From Lysinibacillus fusiformis (GTDB lineage Bacteria; Bacillota; Bacilli; Bacillales_A; Planococcaceae): a DNA stretch of 64,000 nt. Each line of letters begins with the position of its first letter. The first letter of the stretch is position 1. A program made the position numbers and the translations under genes. Location: positions 496,001-560,000 of the forward strand of contig NZ_PDFK01000002.1 in assembly GCF_002845985.1 (NCBI RefSeq). The letters run 5' to 3'. The notes beneath the pieces are model-generated. The model was not told the DNA's origin. It saw only the letters and a list, made by a program, of their open reading frames with translations, and searched no databases. Positions 29,005 through 37,070 of the stretch are shown here, in pieces.

Positions 29005-29790
29005 CTAGGGCGAATGAAGTTTACTCGAAGCGATAATCGTTGTCCCTATTAATGTTTCTCCCACAATTTGTACAGAAGGAATACCTGCACGTAAACCGTC
29101 AATAGCCCCTTGTACTTTCGGAATCATTCCTCCGTATATATGCCCCTGCTCTGTCCACTGATCAATGAGAGCAGGTGTAGCTATTGATTGATATTCATCC
29201 TGAATACGAATACCACTCACATCCGTTACGAGTAATAAGCTATCTGCCCCTATCGCTAGCGCAATTTCACTTGCCACTGTATCACCATTTATATTGAGAG
29301 CCTGACCTGCTTCGTTAGCACCTACACAAGCAATAACTGGAACAATCCCCCCACTCATTAACATTTCCAATAATGACGTATTGATGGTTTTGATAGCTCC
29401 AACATAGCCATAAATAGCTTGATCTAAAAAGTCTGCGACCATCAATTGACCATCAAAGCCATTTAGCCCAAGAGCAGCTATACCTGCATGTGCTAATTCA
29501 TGAACTAGTGCAGGATTCACTTGACCGATTAAAGTCGATTGGACAACTTTCATAGCCGCCTCATGCGTAACACGTATGCCATTTAATGTATGTGATTGTA
29601 TACCTCGAGCAGCAAGTTCGCGATTAATGGCTGGACCACCACCATGGGTGATAATCAGTTCTACCCCACTTTCTTGTAACCTTTTAAAATTATCAAAGAA
29701 AGCTTCATTTAACCCTTCCAGTGTACTGCCTCCAAGCTTAATCACCATACGTTTACGAGCGGTATGAGGCATTGATTTGGACGTAGTCAT
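29005..29790 (-). CDS. argB: Acetylglutamate kinase
   Basis: 261 residues. Phosphorylates N-acetylglutamate with ATP. Motifs: IKLGGST (nucleotide loop, near residue 17-23), THGGGPAINRELAARG, and INGDTVASEIALAIGADSLLLVTDVSG. The upstream-most ATG overlaps the end of argJ by 38 bases and has a poor ribosome site; ATGs at residues 7 and 15 are possible alternatives, so the N-terminus is uncertain. Translational coupling with argJ is likely. Confidence 0.92.
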   Translation of the reverse strand: MTTSKSMPHTARKRMVIKLGGSTLEGLNEAFFDNFKRLQESGVELIITHGGGPAINRELAARGIQSHTLNGIRVTHEAAMKVVQSTLIGQVNPALVHELAHAGIAALGLNGFDGQLMVADFLDQAIYGYVGAIKTINTSLLEMLMSGGIVPVIACVGANEAGQALNINGDTVASEIALAIGADSLLLVTDVSGIRIQDEYQSIATPALIDQWTEQGHIYGGMIPKVQGAIDGLRAGIPSVQIVGETLIGTTIIASSKLHSP

Positions 29791-30985
29791 ATGTTAAGTC
29801 ACATCCCCAAGCATGCCCCTTACCTTCACCCAGACCAAGAGACACATAGATTTTTACTTCATGCATTTTTAATATTTGAATTAACGCATCTTCAGAGAAA
29901 GCAATTGGCTCACCGTTTTCAACCATTGTGGCACTACCAATTTGAATAGTAATTTTATCTGGATCTATAGTTGCTCCACTATACCCTACCGCAGCAATAA
30001 TACGCCCCCAGTTAGCATCACAGCCAAAAACGGCCGTCTTCACAAGTGGTGAGCCCACGACAGTTTTAGCAATTTTTCGTGCCTCTTCATCTGAAATTGC
30101 CCCAACAACTTCCACTTCTATGAGCTTTGTTGCCCCTTCTCCATCTTTGGCAATCATTTTTGCTAAATCTTCCGCCACTGTTTGCAACGTGTAATAAAAA
30201 TTTTGCCAGTCTGGATGTTCAGGCGTTAGAGTATCATTTCTCGCTAAACCGTTTGCCAATACAACCACTGTGTCATTAGTGGATGTATCCCCATCCACTG
30301 TAATAGCGTTAAATGTCAAATTTGTAATAGCTGATAAAGCCGCTTGTAACACATCAGATTCGATGTTGGCATCAGTTGTAATAAAACCAAGCATTGTTGC
30401 CATATTCGGTTCGATCATGCCTGAACCTTTTGCAACACCAGCGATAATGACTTCCTTGCCATCCACCGTTGTACTATAGCTTGTGTTTTTCATAACCGTA
30501 TCTGTCGTCAAAATAGCCTGTGCAAAGTCAATGGCACTTTCTAAATTATCCTTTGGCTCTAGCTGTTGAATACCGTTAGCAACTGGCTCCAATTTCATTA
30601 TTTCGCCAATAACACCCGTTGAACAAACACCTATCAAATTCGGTGCAATTCCTAGCTTTTCAGCAGCTAACGCCTGCATCGTTTGGGCATCCTTAACCCC
30701 TTGTTTACCAGTGCAGGCATTCGCATTGCCAGAATTCACAACGATTGCCTGCATTTTCTTTGTTGTATAGACAACTTCTTTCGTGACTTTTAATGGTGCT
30801 GCTTGGACAGCATTTGTTGTAAAAACACCAGCTACACTTGCGGGTACTTCGCTTACTAAAAGTGCTAAGTCTTTTTTCTTATGCTTTAAACCGCAATGTA
30901 ATCCTGCCGCTTTAAAGCCTTTTGGTGAAACGATATTTTTACTTGATAATTTCTTCATTACAGTTGTTAACGTAGTGATTGTCAT
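29753..30985 (-). CDS. argJ: Bifunctional ornithine acetyltransferase / N-acetylglutamate synthase
   Basis: 410 residues from the ATG at 30985, 8 bases after AAAGGAGG. It transfers acetyl from acetylornithine to glutamate and can also use acetyl-CoA. The precursor cleaves itself between Ala and Thr in PNMATML; the nucleophile is T197, the same number as in the Geobacillus enzyme. Also present: GSGMIEPNMATMLGF and VDGDTSTNDT. Second gene of the arginine operon, overlapping argB. Confidence 0.95.
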   Translation of the reverse strand: MTITTLTTVMKKLSSKNIVSPKGFKAAGLHCGLKHKKKDLALLVSEVPASVAGVFTTNAVQAAPLKVTKEVVYTTKKMQAIVVNSGNANACTGKQGVKDAQTMQALAAEKLGIAPNLIGVCSTGVIGEIMKLEPVANGIQQLEPKDNLESAIDFAQAILTTDTVMKNTSYSTTVDGKEVIIAGVAKGSGMIEPNMATMLGFITTDANIESDVLQAALSAITNLTFNAITVDGDTSTNDTVVVLANGLARNDTLTPEHPDWQNFYYTLQTVAEDLAKMIAKDGEGATKLIEVEVVGAISDEEARKIAKTVVGSPLVKTAVFGCDANWGRIIAAVGYSGATIDPDKITIQIGSATMVENGEPIAFSEDALIQILKMHEVKIYVSLGLGEGKGHAWGCDLTYDYVQINASYRS

Positions 30986-31042
30986 TTGAAATTCCTCCTT
31001 TGATGGATAAAATAAGACAAGCATACAGTTTCCTGCATGCTG

Positions 31043-32077
31043 TTAAATAAAGAACGGTACAACATCTAGCCCTGTCGTTTGTGGTAAATCAAATTGCACA
31101 TTCATATTTTGAATAGCTTGCCCCGCTGCCCCTTTTACAAGATTGTCAATTACACTGACAATCGTGGCACGATTTGTACGGGAATCAACTTTTACCAAAA
31201 TATCACAATAATTTGATCCTTTCACACGATTTGTCCCTAAACCCTTTGCATCCGTAACTATTCGAACAAATGGATGCTTCTCATAGGTTGTCTGTAAACA
31301 AGTGATCAATTGTGCCTCTGTAATGCCAGGCATAACAGGTGCATAGGATGTCGCTAAAATCCCCCGTGTCATTGGCACCAAATGCGTATTAAAAGTAATC
31401 GTTGTATCTACATGAGCAAACATGGAAAGTGCCTGTTCGATTTCTGGTATATGCTGATGTGTATTTACTTTATAGATTGAAAAGCTCTCATTCGCCTCAC
31501 TAAAGTGGGTCGTTTGTGATGGCTTATTGCCAGCTCCCGAAATACCGCTCTTAGCATCAATCACTAAAAAGCTCGGATCAATCAACCGCTCTTTTACAAG
31601 TGGCAATAAGGATAACAAAACCGCTGTTGGGTAACAGCCTGGATTAGCAATAAGTGTTGCTTGCTGGATAAGTTCTGTATTCCATTCCGTTAAGCCATAC
31701 ACACTCTGTTGCACACTATGGGATGGTGCCGCTTTTTTGCCATACCATGCTTCATAGCTTGCGAGATTTTTTAAGCGATAATCACCAGATAAATCGATTA
31801 ATCTTGGCCCTTTTCCAATCAATGGCGGTAAAAGCTCACTAGTCACGCCAGATGGTGTACTCGTAAACAAAACATCAAATTTTTCTAAAGTGTCATACTC
31901 TATTTTTTGTAATGGCGTATCTACTATCGTAACAAGATGACCAAATTTTGAAGAAAAAAGTACACCCTCTTCTGATGAGGTAAATAAATCAATCTGATCC
32001 ACAGCCGGATGGTTATGTAAAAACCGAATAAGCTCTAGTCCACCATATCCAGTTGCTCCAACAATACCTACTTTCAA
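31043..32077 (-). CDS. argC: N-acetyl-gamma-glutamyl-phosphate reductase
   Basis: 344 residues from a TTG at 32077, chosen because AGAGGTGAG lies 6 bases upstream and the protein then begins MKVGIVGATGYGG like B. subtilis ArgC (345 residues); a GTG three codons earlier overlaps the ribosome site. NADPH-dependent reduction of acetylglutamyl phosphate to the semialdehyde. Rossmann loop GATGYGG (7-13), catalytic cysteine C148 in ANPGCYPTA. First gene of the operon, behind a promoter that carries two ARG boxes. Confidence 0.94.
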   Translation of the reverse strand: MKVGIVGATGYGGLELIRFLHNHPAVDQIDLFTSSEEGVLFSSKFGHLVTIVDTPLQKIEYDTLEKFDVLFTSTPSGVTSELLPPLIGKGPRLIDLSGDYRLKNLASYEAWYGKKAAPSHSVQQSVYGLTEWNTELIQQATLIANPGCYPTAVLLSLLPLVKERLIDPSFLVIDAKSGISGAGNKPSQTTHFSEANESFSIYKVNTHQHIPEIEQALSMFAHVDTTITFNTHLVPMTRGILATSYAPVMPGITEAQLITCLQTTYEKHPFVRIVTDAKGLGTNRVKGSNYCDILVKVDSRTNRATIVSVIDNLVKGAAGQAIQNMNVQFDLPQTTGLDVVPFFI

Positions 32078-32106
32078 TGCACTCACCTCTGAAATAAGTT
32101 AAAAAT

Positions 32107-32135
32107 AGTATACGTCTGCATATTTATTAAGTCAA
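32107..32135 (-). promoter_or_regulatory. Sigma-A promoter of the argCJBD operon
   Basis: On the minus strand TTGACT (32135-32130), 17-base spacer, TATACT (32112-32107). A near-consensus promoter about 30 bases before the argC start. Confidence 0.8.
32115..32131. promoter_or_regulatory. ARG box 1 (ArgR/AhrC operator) inside the promoter spacer
   Basis: The minus strand reads CTTAATAAATATGCAGA, matching about 12 of 15 core positions of the Bacillus ARG box (TGAATAAAAATKCAA). It lies between -35 and -10 of the arg promoter, where bound AhrC with arginine would block polymerase. Confidence 0.7.
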
Positions 32136-32152
32136 CTGAATTTTTATGAAAT
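32135..32152. promoter_or_regulatory. ARG box 2 (ArgR/AhrC operator) upstream of the -35
   Basis: The minus strand reads ATTTCATAAAAATTCAGT, matching about 13 of 18 positions of the ARG-box consensus. Its centre lies about 20 bases, two helical turns, from box 1, the usual arrangement for one hexamer. Confidence 0.7.
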
Positions 32153-32213
32153 TATATATTTTCTCTGTAGACTTTACTTCATCTTTAGAATGCTTATGTA
32201 ACATTGTAAAGTC

Positions 32214-32265
32214 AGAAAAAAGAAGGCAAGAATCCTTTCGTTCATCGAATGAATCCTTGCCTTCC
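32214..32265 (-). terminator. Terminator after acsA
   Basis: GAAGGCAAG and CTTGCCTTC, extended by GATTC-type pairing, form a long stem followed by six T on the minus strand. Confidence 0.88.
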
Positions 32266-32312
32266 TTTTATGCATATGTTGTATAAATATCAATTGTTGT
32301 TAGCTTACTTGT

Positions 32313-34040
32313 TTAATCTTCCATCGTCGATAAATCACCAGTTGGCAAATTTAATTCCCATGCTTTCAATACACGACGCATAATTTTACCACTACGTGTT
32401 TTTGGCAATTTATCCTTAAATTCAATTTCACGCGGTGCTGCATGTGCAGATAAACCTTTCTTAACAAAATCACGGATATCTTCAATCAATGCATCAGAAG
32501 GTTCAACCCCTTCTCGTAAAGATACAAAGGCTTTAATGATTTCCCCCCGCACTGGATCTGGCTTCCCGATAACACCTGCTTCGATTACATCTGGATGCTC
32601 AAGTAGCTTGCTTTCTACTTCAAACGGTCCTACACGTTCACCAGCTGTCATGATGACATCATCCACACGTCCTTGAAACCAGAAGTAACCATCATCATCC
32701 ATATAAGCCGAATCACCGGATACATACCATTGTCCTTTTAGGAAATAAGATTCATAGCGCTCTGGGTTGCCCCAAATTTGGCGCATCATGGCTGGCCAAC
32801 CACGTTGAATAGCTAGATTACCCATTGTAAAGGGTGGCACTTCATTGCCAGCATCATCAACAATCGTTGCATGAATACCTGGAAGAGGTTTCCCCATCGA
32901 ACCCGGCTTAATATCCATCGAAGGATAATTACAAATCATATGAGCTCCTGTCTCGGTCATCCACCATGTGTCATGTATACGATGTCCTAATTCCTCCATT
33001 CCCCAACGAATAACTTCTGGATTCAAAGGCTCACCGACAGATAACACATGTCGTAAAGAGGATAAATCATAGCTTTCGAGTAAACCACTACCTGCCCCCA
33101 TGAGCATACGGAACGCAGTTGGCGCACTATACCAAACTGTTACACCATAATCCTCAATGGCTTGATACCATGCTTGCGGTGAAAATCTTCCGCCAACAAT
33201 TAGCATTGTCACACCGTTTAACCAAGGCCCAAAAATACCATAGGCTGTTCCAGTAACCCATCCAGGATCGGCTGTACACCAATAGATATCGTCTTCCCGT
33301 AAATCAAGCACCCACTGTGTTGATTGATATTGCTGAATCATTGCATTATGGACATGCAACACACCCTTTGGAGCACCTGTTGAACCTGAAGTATAATGAA
33401 GAATCATCCCATCTTCTCTCTCAACCCACTCCACTTCAAATCGTGCCGAAGCCTCTTTTAAATGTTTATTAAAGTCTAGAATTTGAGCTGTTTCCTCAAT
33501 ATCCTCCCCAACTAAAAAAACATGTTCTAGCTGAGGCAATTTGGCTAATGGCACACGTTCAAGCAACGCTGGTGTTGTGACTAATACTTTCGCCTCACTA
33601 TCTGCCAGACGATCAAACACAGCTCCTTCCATAAAAGCTTCAAACAATGGTCCAACAATAACACCCATTTTCAGTGCACCTAACAATGAAAAGTAAAGCT
33701 CAGGTGAACGTGGCATAAAAATAAATAAACGATCACCCTTTTGCAGGCTAGTAGCTGATTTAAAAACGTTTGCCGCTTTATTTGTTAATCTCTTCATTTC
33801 ATTAAAAGAGTAAGTCTCTTTTCGTTTACCATCATTAAAATAAAGTGCCACCTTATTTTTACGATGTGTTTCTGTATGACGATCAATTGCCTCATACGCC
33901 ATATTTACTAAACCTGTTTCGTACCAGCTAAATGCCTTTTCCGTATTCGTCCAATTATGAGACTTTGCTACTTCTTCGTAATTCGTTAAATGGTGTTGAC
34001 CAGGTAAAGCCATTAGCTTCTCCTTCATTTTCATCCCCAT
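32313..34040 (-). CDS. acsA: Acetyl-CoA synthetase
   Basis: 575 residues; B. subtilis AcsA has 572. Converts acetate, ATP and CoA to acetyl-CoA through acetyl-AMP. AMP-binding loop YTSGSTGAPKG (216-226), WWMTETG (359-365), YVSGD (439-443), hinge region GRVDD (457-461) and catalytic lysine K552 in RSGKIMRR. This lysine is the one acetylated by AcuA and deacetylated by AcuC in B. subtilis (K549). Both are encoded by the divergent acuABC operon. Start ATG at 34040 follows AAAGGGG. Confidence 0.96.
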   Translation of the reverse strand: MGMKMKEKLMALPGQHHLTNYEEVAKSHNWTNTEKAFSWYETGLVNMAYEAIDRHTETHRKNKVALYFNDGKRKETYSFNEMKRLTNKAANVFKSATSLQKGDRLFIFMPRSPELYFSLLGALKMGVIVGPLFEAFMEGAVFDRLADSEAKVLVTTPALLERVPLAKLPQLEHVFLVGEDIEETAQILDFNKHLKEASARFEVEWVEREDGMILHYTSGSTGAPKGVLHVHNAMIQQYQSTQWVLDLREDDIYWCTADPGWVTGTAYGIFGPWLNGVTMLIVGGRFSPQAWYQAIEDYGVTVWYSAPTAFRMLMGAGSGLLESYDLSSLRHVLSVGEPLNPEVIRWGMEELGHRIHDTWWMTETGAHMICNYPSMDIKPGSMGKPLPGIHATIVDDAGNEVPPFTMGNLAIQRGWPAMMRQIWGNPERYESYFLKGQWYVSGDSAYMDDDGYFWFQGRVDDVIMTAGERVGPFEVESKLLEHPDVIEAGVIGKPDPVRGEIIKAFVSLREGVEPSDALIEDIRDFVKKGLSAHAAPREIEFKDKLPKTRSGKIMRRVLKAWELNLPTGDLSTMED

Positions 34041-34076
34041 AAAACTACCCCTTTCTTTGCTTTTGCATTTGTCTAA

Positions 34077-34102
34077 ATTTCAACAATCCCCCCTGTTGAA
34101 AT
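34077..34102. promoter_or_regulatory. 9-bp perfect inverted repeat in the acsA leader
   Basis: ATTTCAACA (34077-34085) and TGTTGAAAT (34094-34102) around an 8-base spacer with six C (G on the acsA strand). It could be an operator or a leader hairpin upstream of the ribosome site; no known regulator recognised. Confidence 0.5.
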
Positions 34103-34140
34103 GTAGAAATAATCGTAAAAGCAAATTTGATATACAGCCT

Positions 34141-34214
34141 TTGTTATATAACAGTTTACTACTGTAATAATGATAGAATTCTTAATCACACTACTTTCAT
34201 CTGTTAAATAACAG
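34141..34214. promoter_or_regulatory. Paired palindromes upstream of acsA
   Basis: TTGTTATATAACAG (34141-34154) and CTGTTAAATAACAG (34201-34214) are near-identical dyads with starts exactly 60 bases apart, 100-175 bases ahead of acsA and 150-220 ahead of acuA. They look like paired operator half-turn sites; the regulator is unknown to me. Confidence 0.45.
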
Positions 34215-34299
34215 AAGCATTATATTTTTATTTTACACGAATTTTGATGGATTGTCTTAATATTTTCACTTTTCCAAAAATACAGGTATATTTTGCAAA

Positions 34300-34313
34300 A
34301 ATAAGCGTTTTTC
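34300..34313. promoter_or_regulatory. Weak CcpA (cre)-like site before acuA
   Basis: AATAAGCGTTTTTC matches about 10 of 14 positions of the cre consensus TGWAARCGYTWNCW, and lies 15 bases upstream of the TATAAT. CcpA control of acsA/acuABC is known in B. subtilis; the match here is poor on its own. Confidence 0.3.
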
Positions 34314-34327
34314 CGCAAGAAATCAGC

Positions 34328-34333
34328 TATAAT
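34328..34333 (+). promoter_or_regulatory. -10 element of acuABC
   Basis: A perfect TATAAT 28 bases before the acuA ATG. No good -35 at the right distance, which is compatible with an activated or weak promoter. Confidence 0.45.
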
Positions 34334-34361
34334 GGAATTATTAAACTCAGGTGGTGTAATT

Positions 34362-34994
34362 ATGGAACATAAAAAAACTTTTTTTTCTGTCACAAAGGAA
34401 ACTAAGCATGGTACTGTGTATGTGGAAGGACCTGTACCTCCAGAAAAATTAGCTACATATTCATTCCATGAGGGCTTGGTTGCCTTCAGACCTCCAAAAC
34501 AGCAGCAGCAGGCCATCATCGAAATTGCAGGGCTCCCAGAAGGTCGTATTATTATTATTCGAAACGAAGATATTATCGTAGGCTATGTTACCTATCTTTA
34601 TCCTGATCCACTTGAACGATGGGCAGAAGATCGAATCGATGACATGATTGAATTGGGAGCCATTGAAGTCATTCCAGACTATCGTGGAACGGGTTCAGGT
34701 AAGGCTCTGCTAGCCGTTTCATTTATGGGAGATGAAATGGAAGACTATCTGGTGATTACTACCGAGTATTATTGGCATTGGGATTTAAAAGGAACGGGTT
34801 TAAATGTTTGGGACTACCGCAAAATGATGGAGAAAATGATGAGCTCCGTCGGCTTTGAATATTTCGCTACGGATGATCCCGAAATTACTTCACATCCAGC
34901 AAATTGCCTTATGGCACGTGAAGGAAAACGTGTGCCTCCTGAGACAATGGAAAGATTTGATAGGCTTCGTTTTAGAAATCGTTTCATGTATTAA
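34362..34994 (+). CDS. acuA: Protein acetyltransferase AcuA
   Basis: 210 residues from the ATG at 34362 (site CAGGTGG upstream), the same length as B. subtilis AcuA; an upstream in-frame ATG at 34332 overlaps the -10 box. GNAT fold with IEVIPDYRGTGSGKALL as the acetyl-CoA loop (about residues 105-121). It acetylates the catalytic lysine of AcsA and so turns acetate activation off. First gene of acuABC, divergent from its target acsA. Confidence 0.94.
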   Translation: MEHKKTFFSVTKETKHGTVYVEGPVPPEKLATYSFHEGLVAFRPPKQQQQAIIEIAGLPEGRIIIIRNEDIIVGYVTYLYPDPLERWAEDRIDDMIELGAIEVIPDYRGTGSGKALLAVSFMGDEMEDYLVITTEYYWHWDLKGTGLNVWDYRKMMEKMMSSVGFEYFATDDPEITSHPANCLMAREGKRVPPETMERFDRLRFRNRFMY

Positions 34995-35018
34995 AACCAA
35001 CACAAAGGGGATGCGTAT

Positions 35019-35666
35019 ATGATCGTAGAAGAAATTATGAATGATGAGCCTTACACATTAGCGCCTACTAATACCGTGCATGAAGCACTAAAACTAATGC
35101 GTGAAAAAAAAGTTCGTCATTTACCAGTTATAGATGAGGAACGTCATGTTTTAGGTGTAATTACTGAACGAGATATTAAAGAGGTCTTACCGTCATCATT
35201 ACAGGATGAACCTCACTCTCCTGTTTTTAATGCAAAAGTAGAGGAAATTATGGTGAAAGACCCGCTTATCGGTCATCCACTAGATTTCGTTGAAGAGGTA
35301 GCTCTTACATTTTATGAAACGAAAATAGGCTGTTTACCGATTGTCTCTGGTGGAAAATTAGTAGGGATTGTGACAACAACAGACTTACTCTATACATATA
35401 TAGAGCTGACCGGTGCTACGGAGCCTGGCTCAAAAATCGAGATCCGAGTATCAGATACGCCAGGGGTTTTATTTGAAATCACCAAAATATTTCATCAACA
35501 TCATGCCAATGTCCAAAGCGTCTTAGTTTATCCTGATTCTGAAAATACACAAAATAAAATTTTAAGTGTCCGAGTAAAAACACTGAATCCTTTAGCCATG
35601 ATTGAAGACCTTCGCAAAGAGGGCTTTGATGTTCTCTGGCCCAATTTACCAGGTGTTTCATTATAA
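35019..35666 (+). CDS. acuB: CBS-CBS-ACT protein AcuB
   Basis: 215 residues. Two CBS domains (about 1-60 and 75-132; motifs HLPVIDEERHVLGVITERDI and CLPIVSGGKLVGIVTTTDL) that usually bind adenine nucleotides, then an ACT domain (about 140-210, starting IEIRVSDTPGVLFEI) that usually binds an amino acid. Its role in acetate/acetoin metabolism is undefined; a ligand-sensing regulator of AcuA or AcuC is plausible. Its stop overlaps the acuC start (TAATG). Confidence 0.92.
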   Translation: MIVEEIMNDEPYTLAPTNTVHEALKLMREKKVRHLPVIDEERHVLGVITERDIKEVLPSSLQDEPHSPVFNAKVEEIMVKDPLIGHPLDFVEEVALTFYETKIGCLPIVSGGKLVGIVTTTDLLYTYIELTGATEPGSKIEIRVSDTPGVLFEITKIFHQHHANVQSVLVYPDSENTQNKILSVRVKTLNPLAMIEDLRKEGFDVLWPNLPGVSL

Positions 35667-36826
35667 TGAAAAAGGCCGTATTCGTTTACTCGCCTGAACA
35701 ACTCGGATATAAATTTTCAGATACACATCCTTTCAATCATAAACGCTTGACGCTAACTATGGATTTACTAAAAAATATCAATGCTCTTGATGATGTGGAT
35801 ATTGTGCCTGCTCGTGTTGCAACGGAAGAAGAGTTATTGCTTGCACATGATCCAAAATATATAGACATCGTGAAAAGAGCTGGACATGGTGAATTATCGG
35901 AAGCACAATGTGAAAGCTATGGTATTGGCACTGAAGATACACCTATTTTTGCCAATATGCATGAAGCAAGTGCACAGCTCGTTGGTGGAACGTTAACCGC
36001 TGTTGATTATGTAATGGAAGGTAAAGCCGAACATGCCCTCAACCTTGGCGGAGGGCTACATCATGGTTTCCGTGGTCGTGCATCAGGATTTTGTATTTAC
36101 AATGATAGTACGGTTGCTATTCGTTACTTGCAGGAAAAATACAATGCTCGTGTACTTTACGTAGACACAGATGCTCATCATGGAGACGGTGTCCAATGGA
36201 GCTTTTATGAGGATCCAAATGTTTGTACATTGTCTATTCACGAAACTGGCCGCTATCTCTTTCCAGGAACAGGAAACATCACAGAGCGCGGCAATGGTCA
36301 AGGCTATGGAACCTCGTTTAATTTTCCAATGGATGCTTTCACAGAGGATGAAAGTTTCCTAGATATTTATGAACAGTCCATGCGAGAGGTCTTTGAATTT
36401 TTCAAGCCCGATGTTGTGTTAACACAAAATGGTGCTGATGCCCATTTTTTTGATCCGTTAACACATTTACACGGAACGATGAATATTTATCGTGAAATTC
36501 CAAGGCTCGCCCATCAATTAGCACATGAGTATTGTCAGGGGAAATGGATTGCTGTTGGTGGTGGTGGCTATGATATTTGGCGAGTGGTGCCTCGCGCCTG
36601 GTCCATGTTATGGTTGGAAATGACTGATCAAGTATGTCCAACAGGATCACTCCCTCAGGCATGGCTTGATCGCTGGCAGCCAGAAGCACCTGTTCCTTTT
36701 ATACCAACTTGGGAGGACCCAATTCCTTTATATGAGCCCATTCCTCGAAAAGCTGAAATCGAAGAGAAGAATGCTCAAATGTTAGCCAAAGCGCTACATA
36801 TTATTCGAAATGAAAAAAGAGATTAA
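35666..36826 (+). CDS. acuC: Protein deacetylase AcuC (class I HDAC-like)
   Basis: 386 residues. Zinc-dependent arginase/deacetylase fold. Active-site strings are LNLGGGLHHGFRGRASGFCIYND (tandem His) and VDTDAHHGDGVQ, with NGADAHFFDPL carrying the later zinc Asp; a GGGGYD loop follows. It removes acetyl from AcsA lysine and restores activity, countering AcuA. Last gene of acuABC, followed at once by a terminator. Confidence 0.94.
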   Translation: MKKAVFVYSPEQLGYKFSDTHPFNHKRLTLTMDLLKNINALDDVDIVPARVATEEELLLAHDPKYIDIVKRAGHGELSEAQCESYGIGTEDTPIFANMHEASAQLVGGTLTAVDYVMEGKAEHALNLGGGLHHGFRGRASGFCIYNDSTVAIRYLQEKYNARVLYVDTDAHHGDGVQWSFYEDPNVCTLSIHETGRYLFPGTGNITERGNGQGYGTSFNFPMDAFTEDESFLDIYEQSMREVFEFFKPDVVLTQNGADAHFFDPLTHLHGTMNIYREIPRLAHQLAHEYCQGKWIAVGGGGYDIWRVVPRAWSMLWLEMTDQVCPTGSLPQAWLDRWQPEAPVPFIPTWEDPIPLYEPIPRKAEIEEKNAQMLAKALHIIRNEKRD

Positions 36827-36834
36827 CTTTTTTT

Positions 36835-36860
36835 GCCTCACGATCAACGTGAGGCTTTTT
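36835..36860 (+). terminator. Terminator after acuC
   Basis: GCCTCACG (36835-36842) and CGTGAGGC (36848-36855) with a 5-base loop and five T. Confidence 0.9.
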
Positions 36861-36898
36861 CATTGGAGCGATAATGGCCCGCCGCATTTAATCCATCG

Positions 36899-37024
36899 CT
36901 TCTATAGTTCTATTCTTCATTTTGGAGTTCTATCCACCACTTTTATAGTTTTATCCACTACTTTTAGAATTCTATCCTTCATTTTTATAGTCCTATCCAC
37001 CACTTTTGCAGTTCTATCCATCCA
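36899..37024. repeat. Six tandem copies of a 21-bp repeat
   Basis: Six contiguous 21-base units with consensus TTTTATAGTTCTATCCACCAC (36899, 36920, 36941, 36962, 36983 and 37004), each with a few differences. It is between the acuC and ccpA terminators and codes for nothing credible. Units are contiguous without spacers, so it is not a CRISPR. Confidence 0.92.
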
Positions 37025-37025
37025 T

Positions 37026-37063
37026 ATAAAAAAACACGCAAACTCTTCACAAGTTTACGTGTT
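37026..37063 (-). terminator. Terminator after ccpA
   Basis: AACACGTAAACT and AGTTTGCGTGTT pair on the minus strand (one G-U), followed by seven T. It lies just past the ccpA stop and abuts the 21-bp repeat. Confidence 0.88.
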
Positions 37064-37070
37064 ACAATCA

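Noticed and set aside
34220..34519. 99-codon minus-strand frame opposite acuA
   Set aside because: Covers the acuA promoter and is antisense to its coding start; no ribosome site.
36899..37024. CRISPR array
   Set aside because: The 21-bp units are contiguous and diverged, with no unique spacers and no cas genes nearby.
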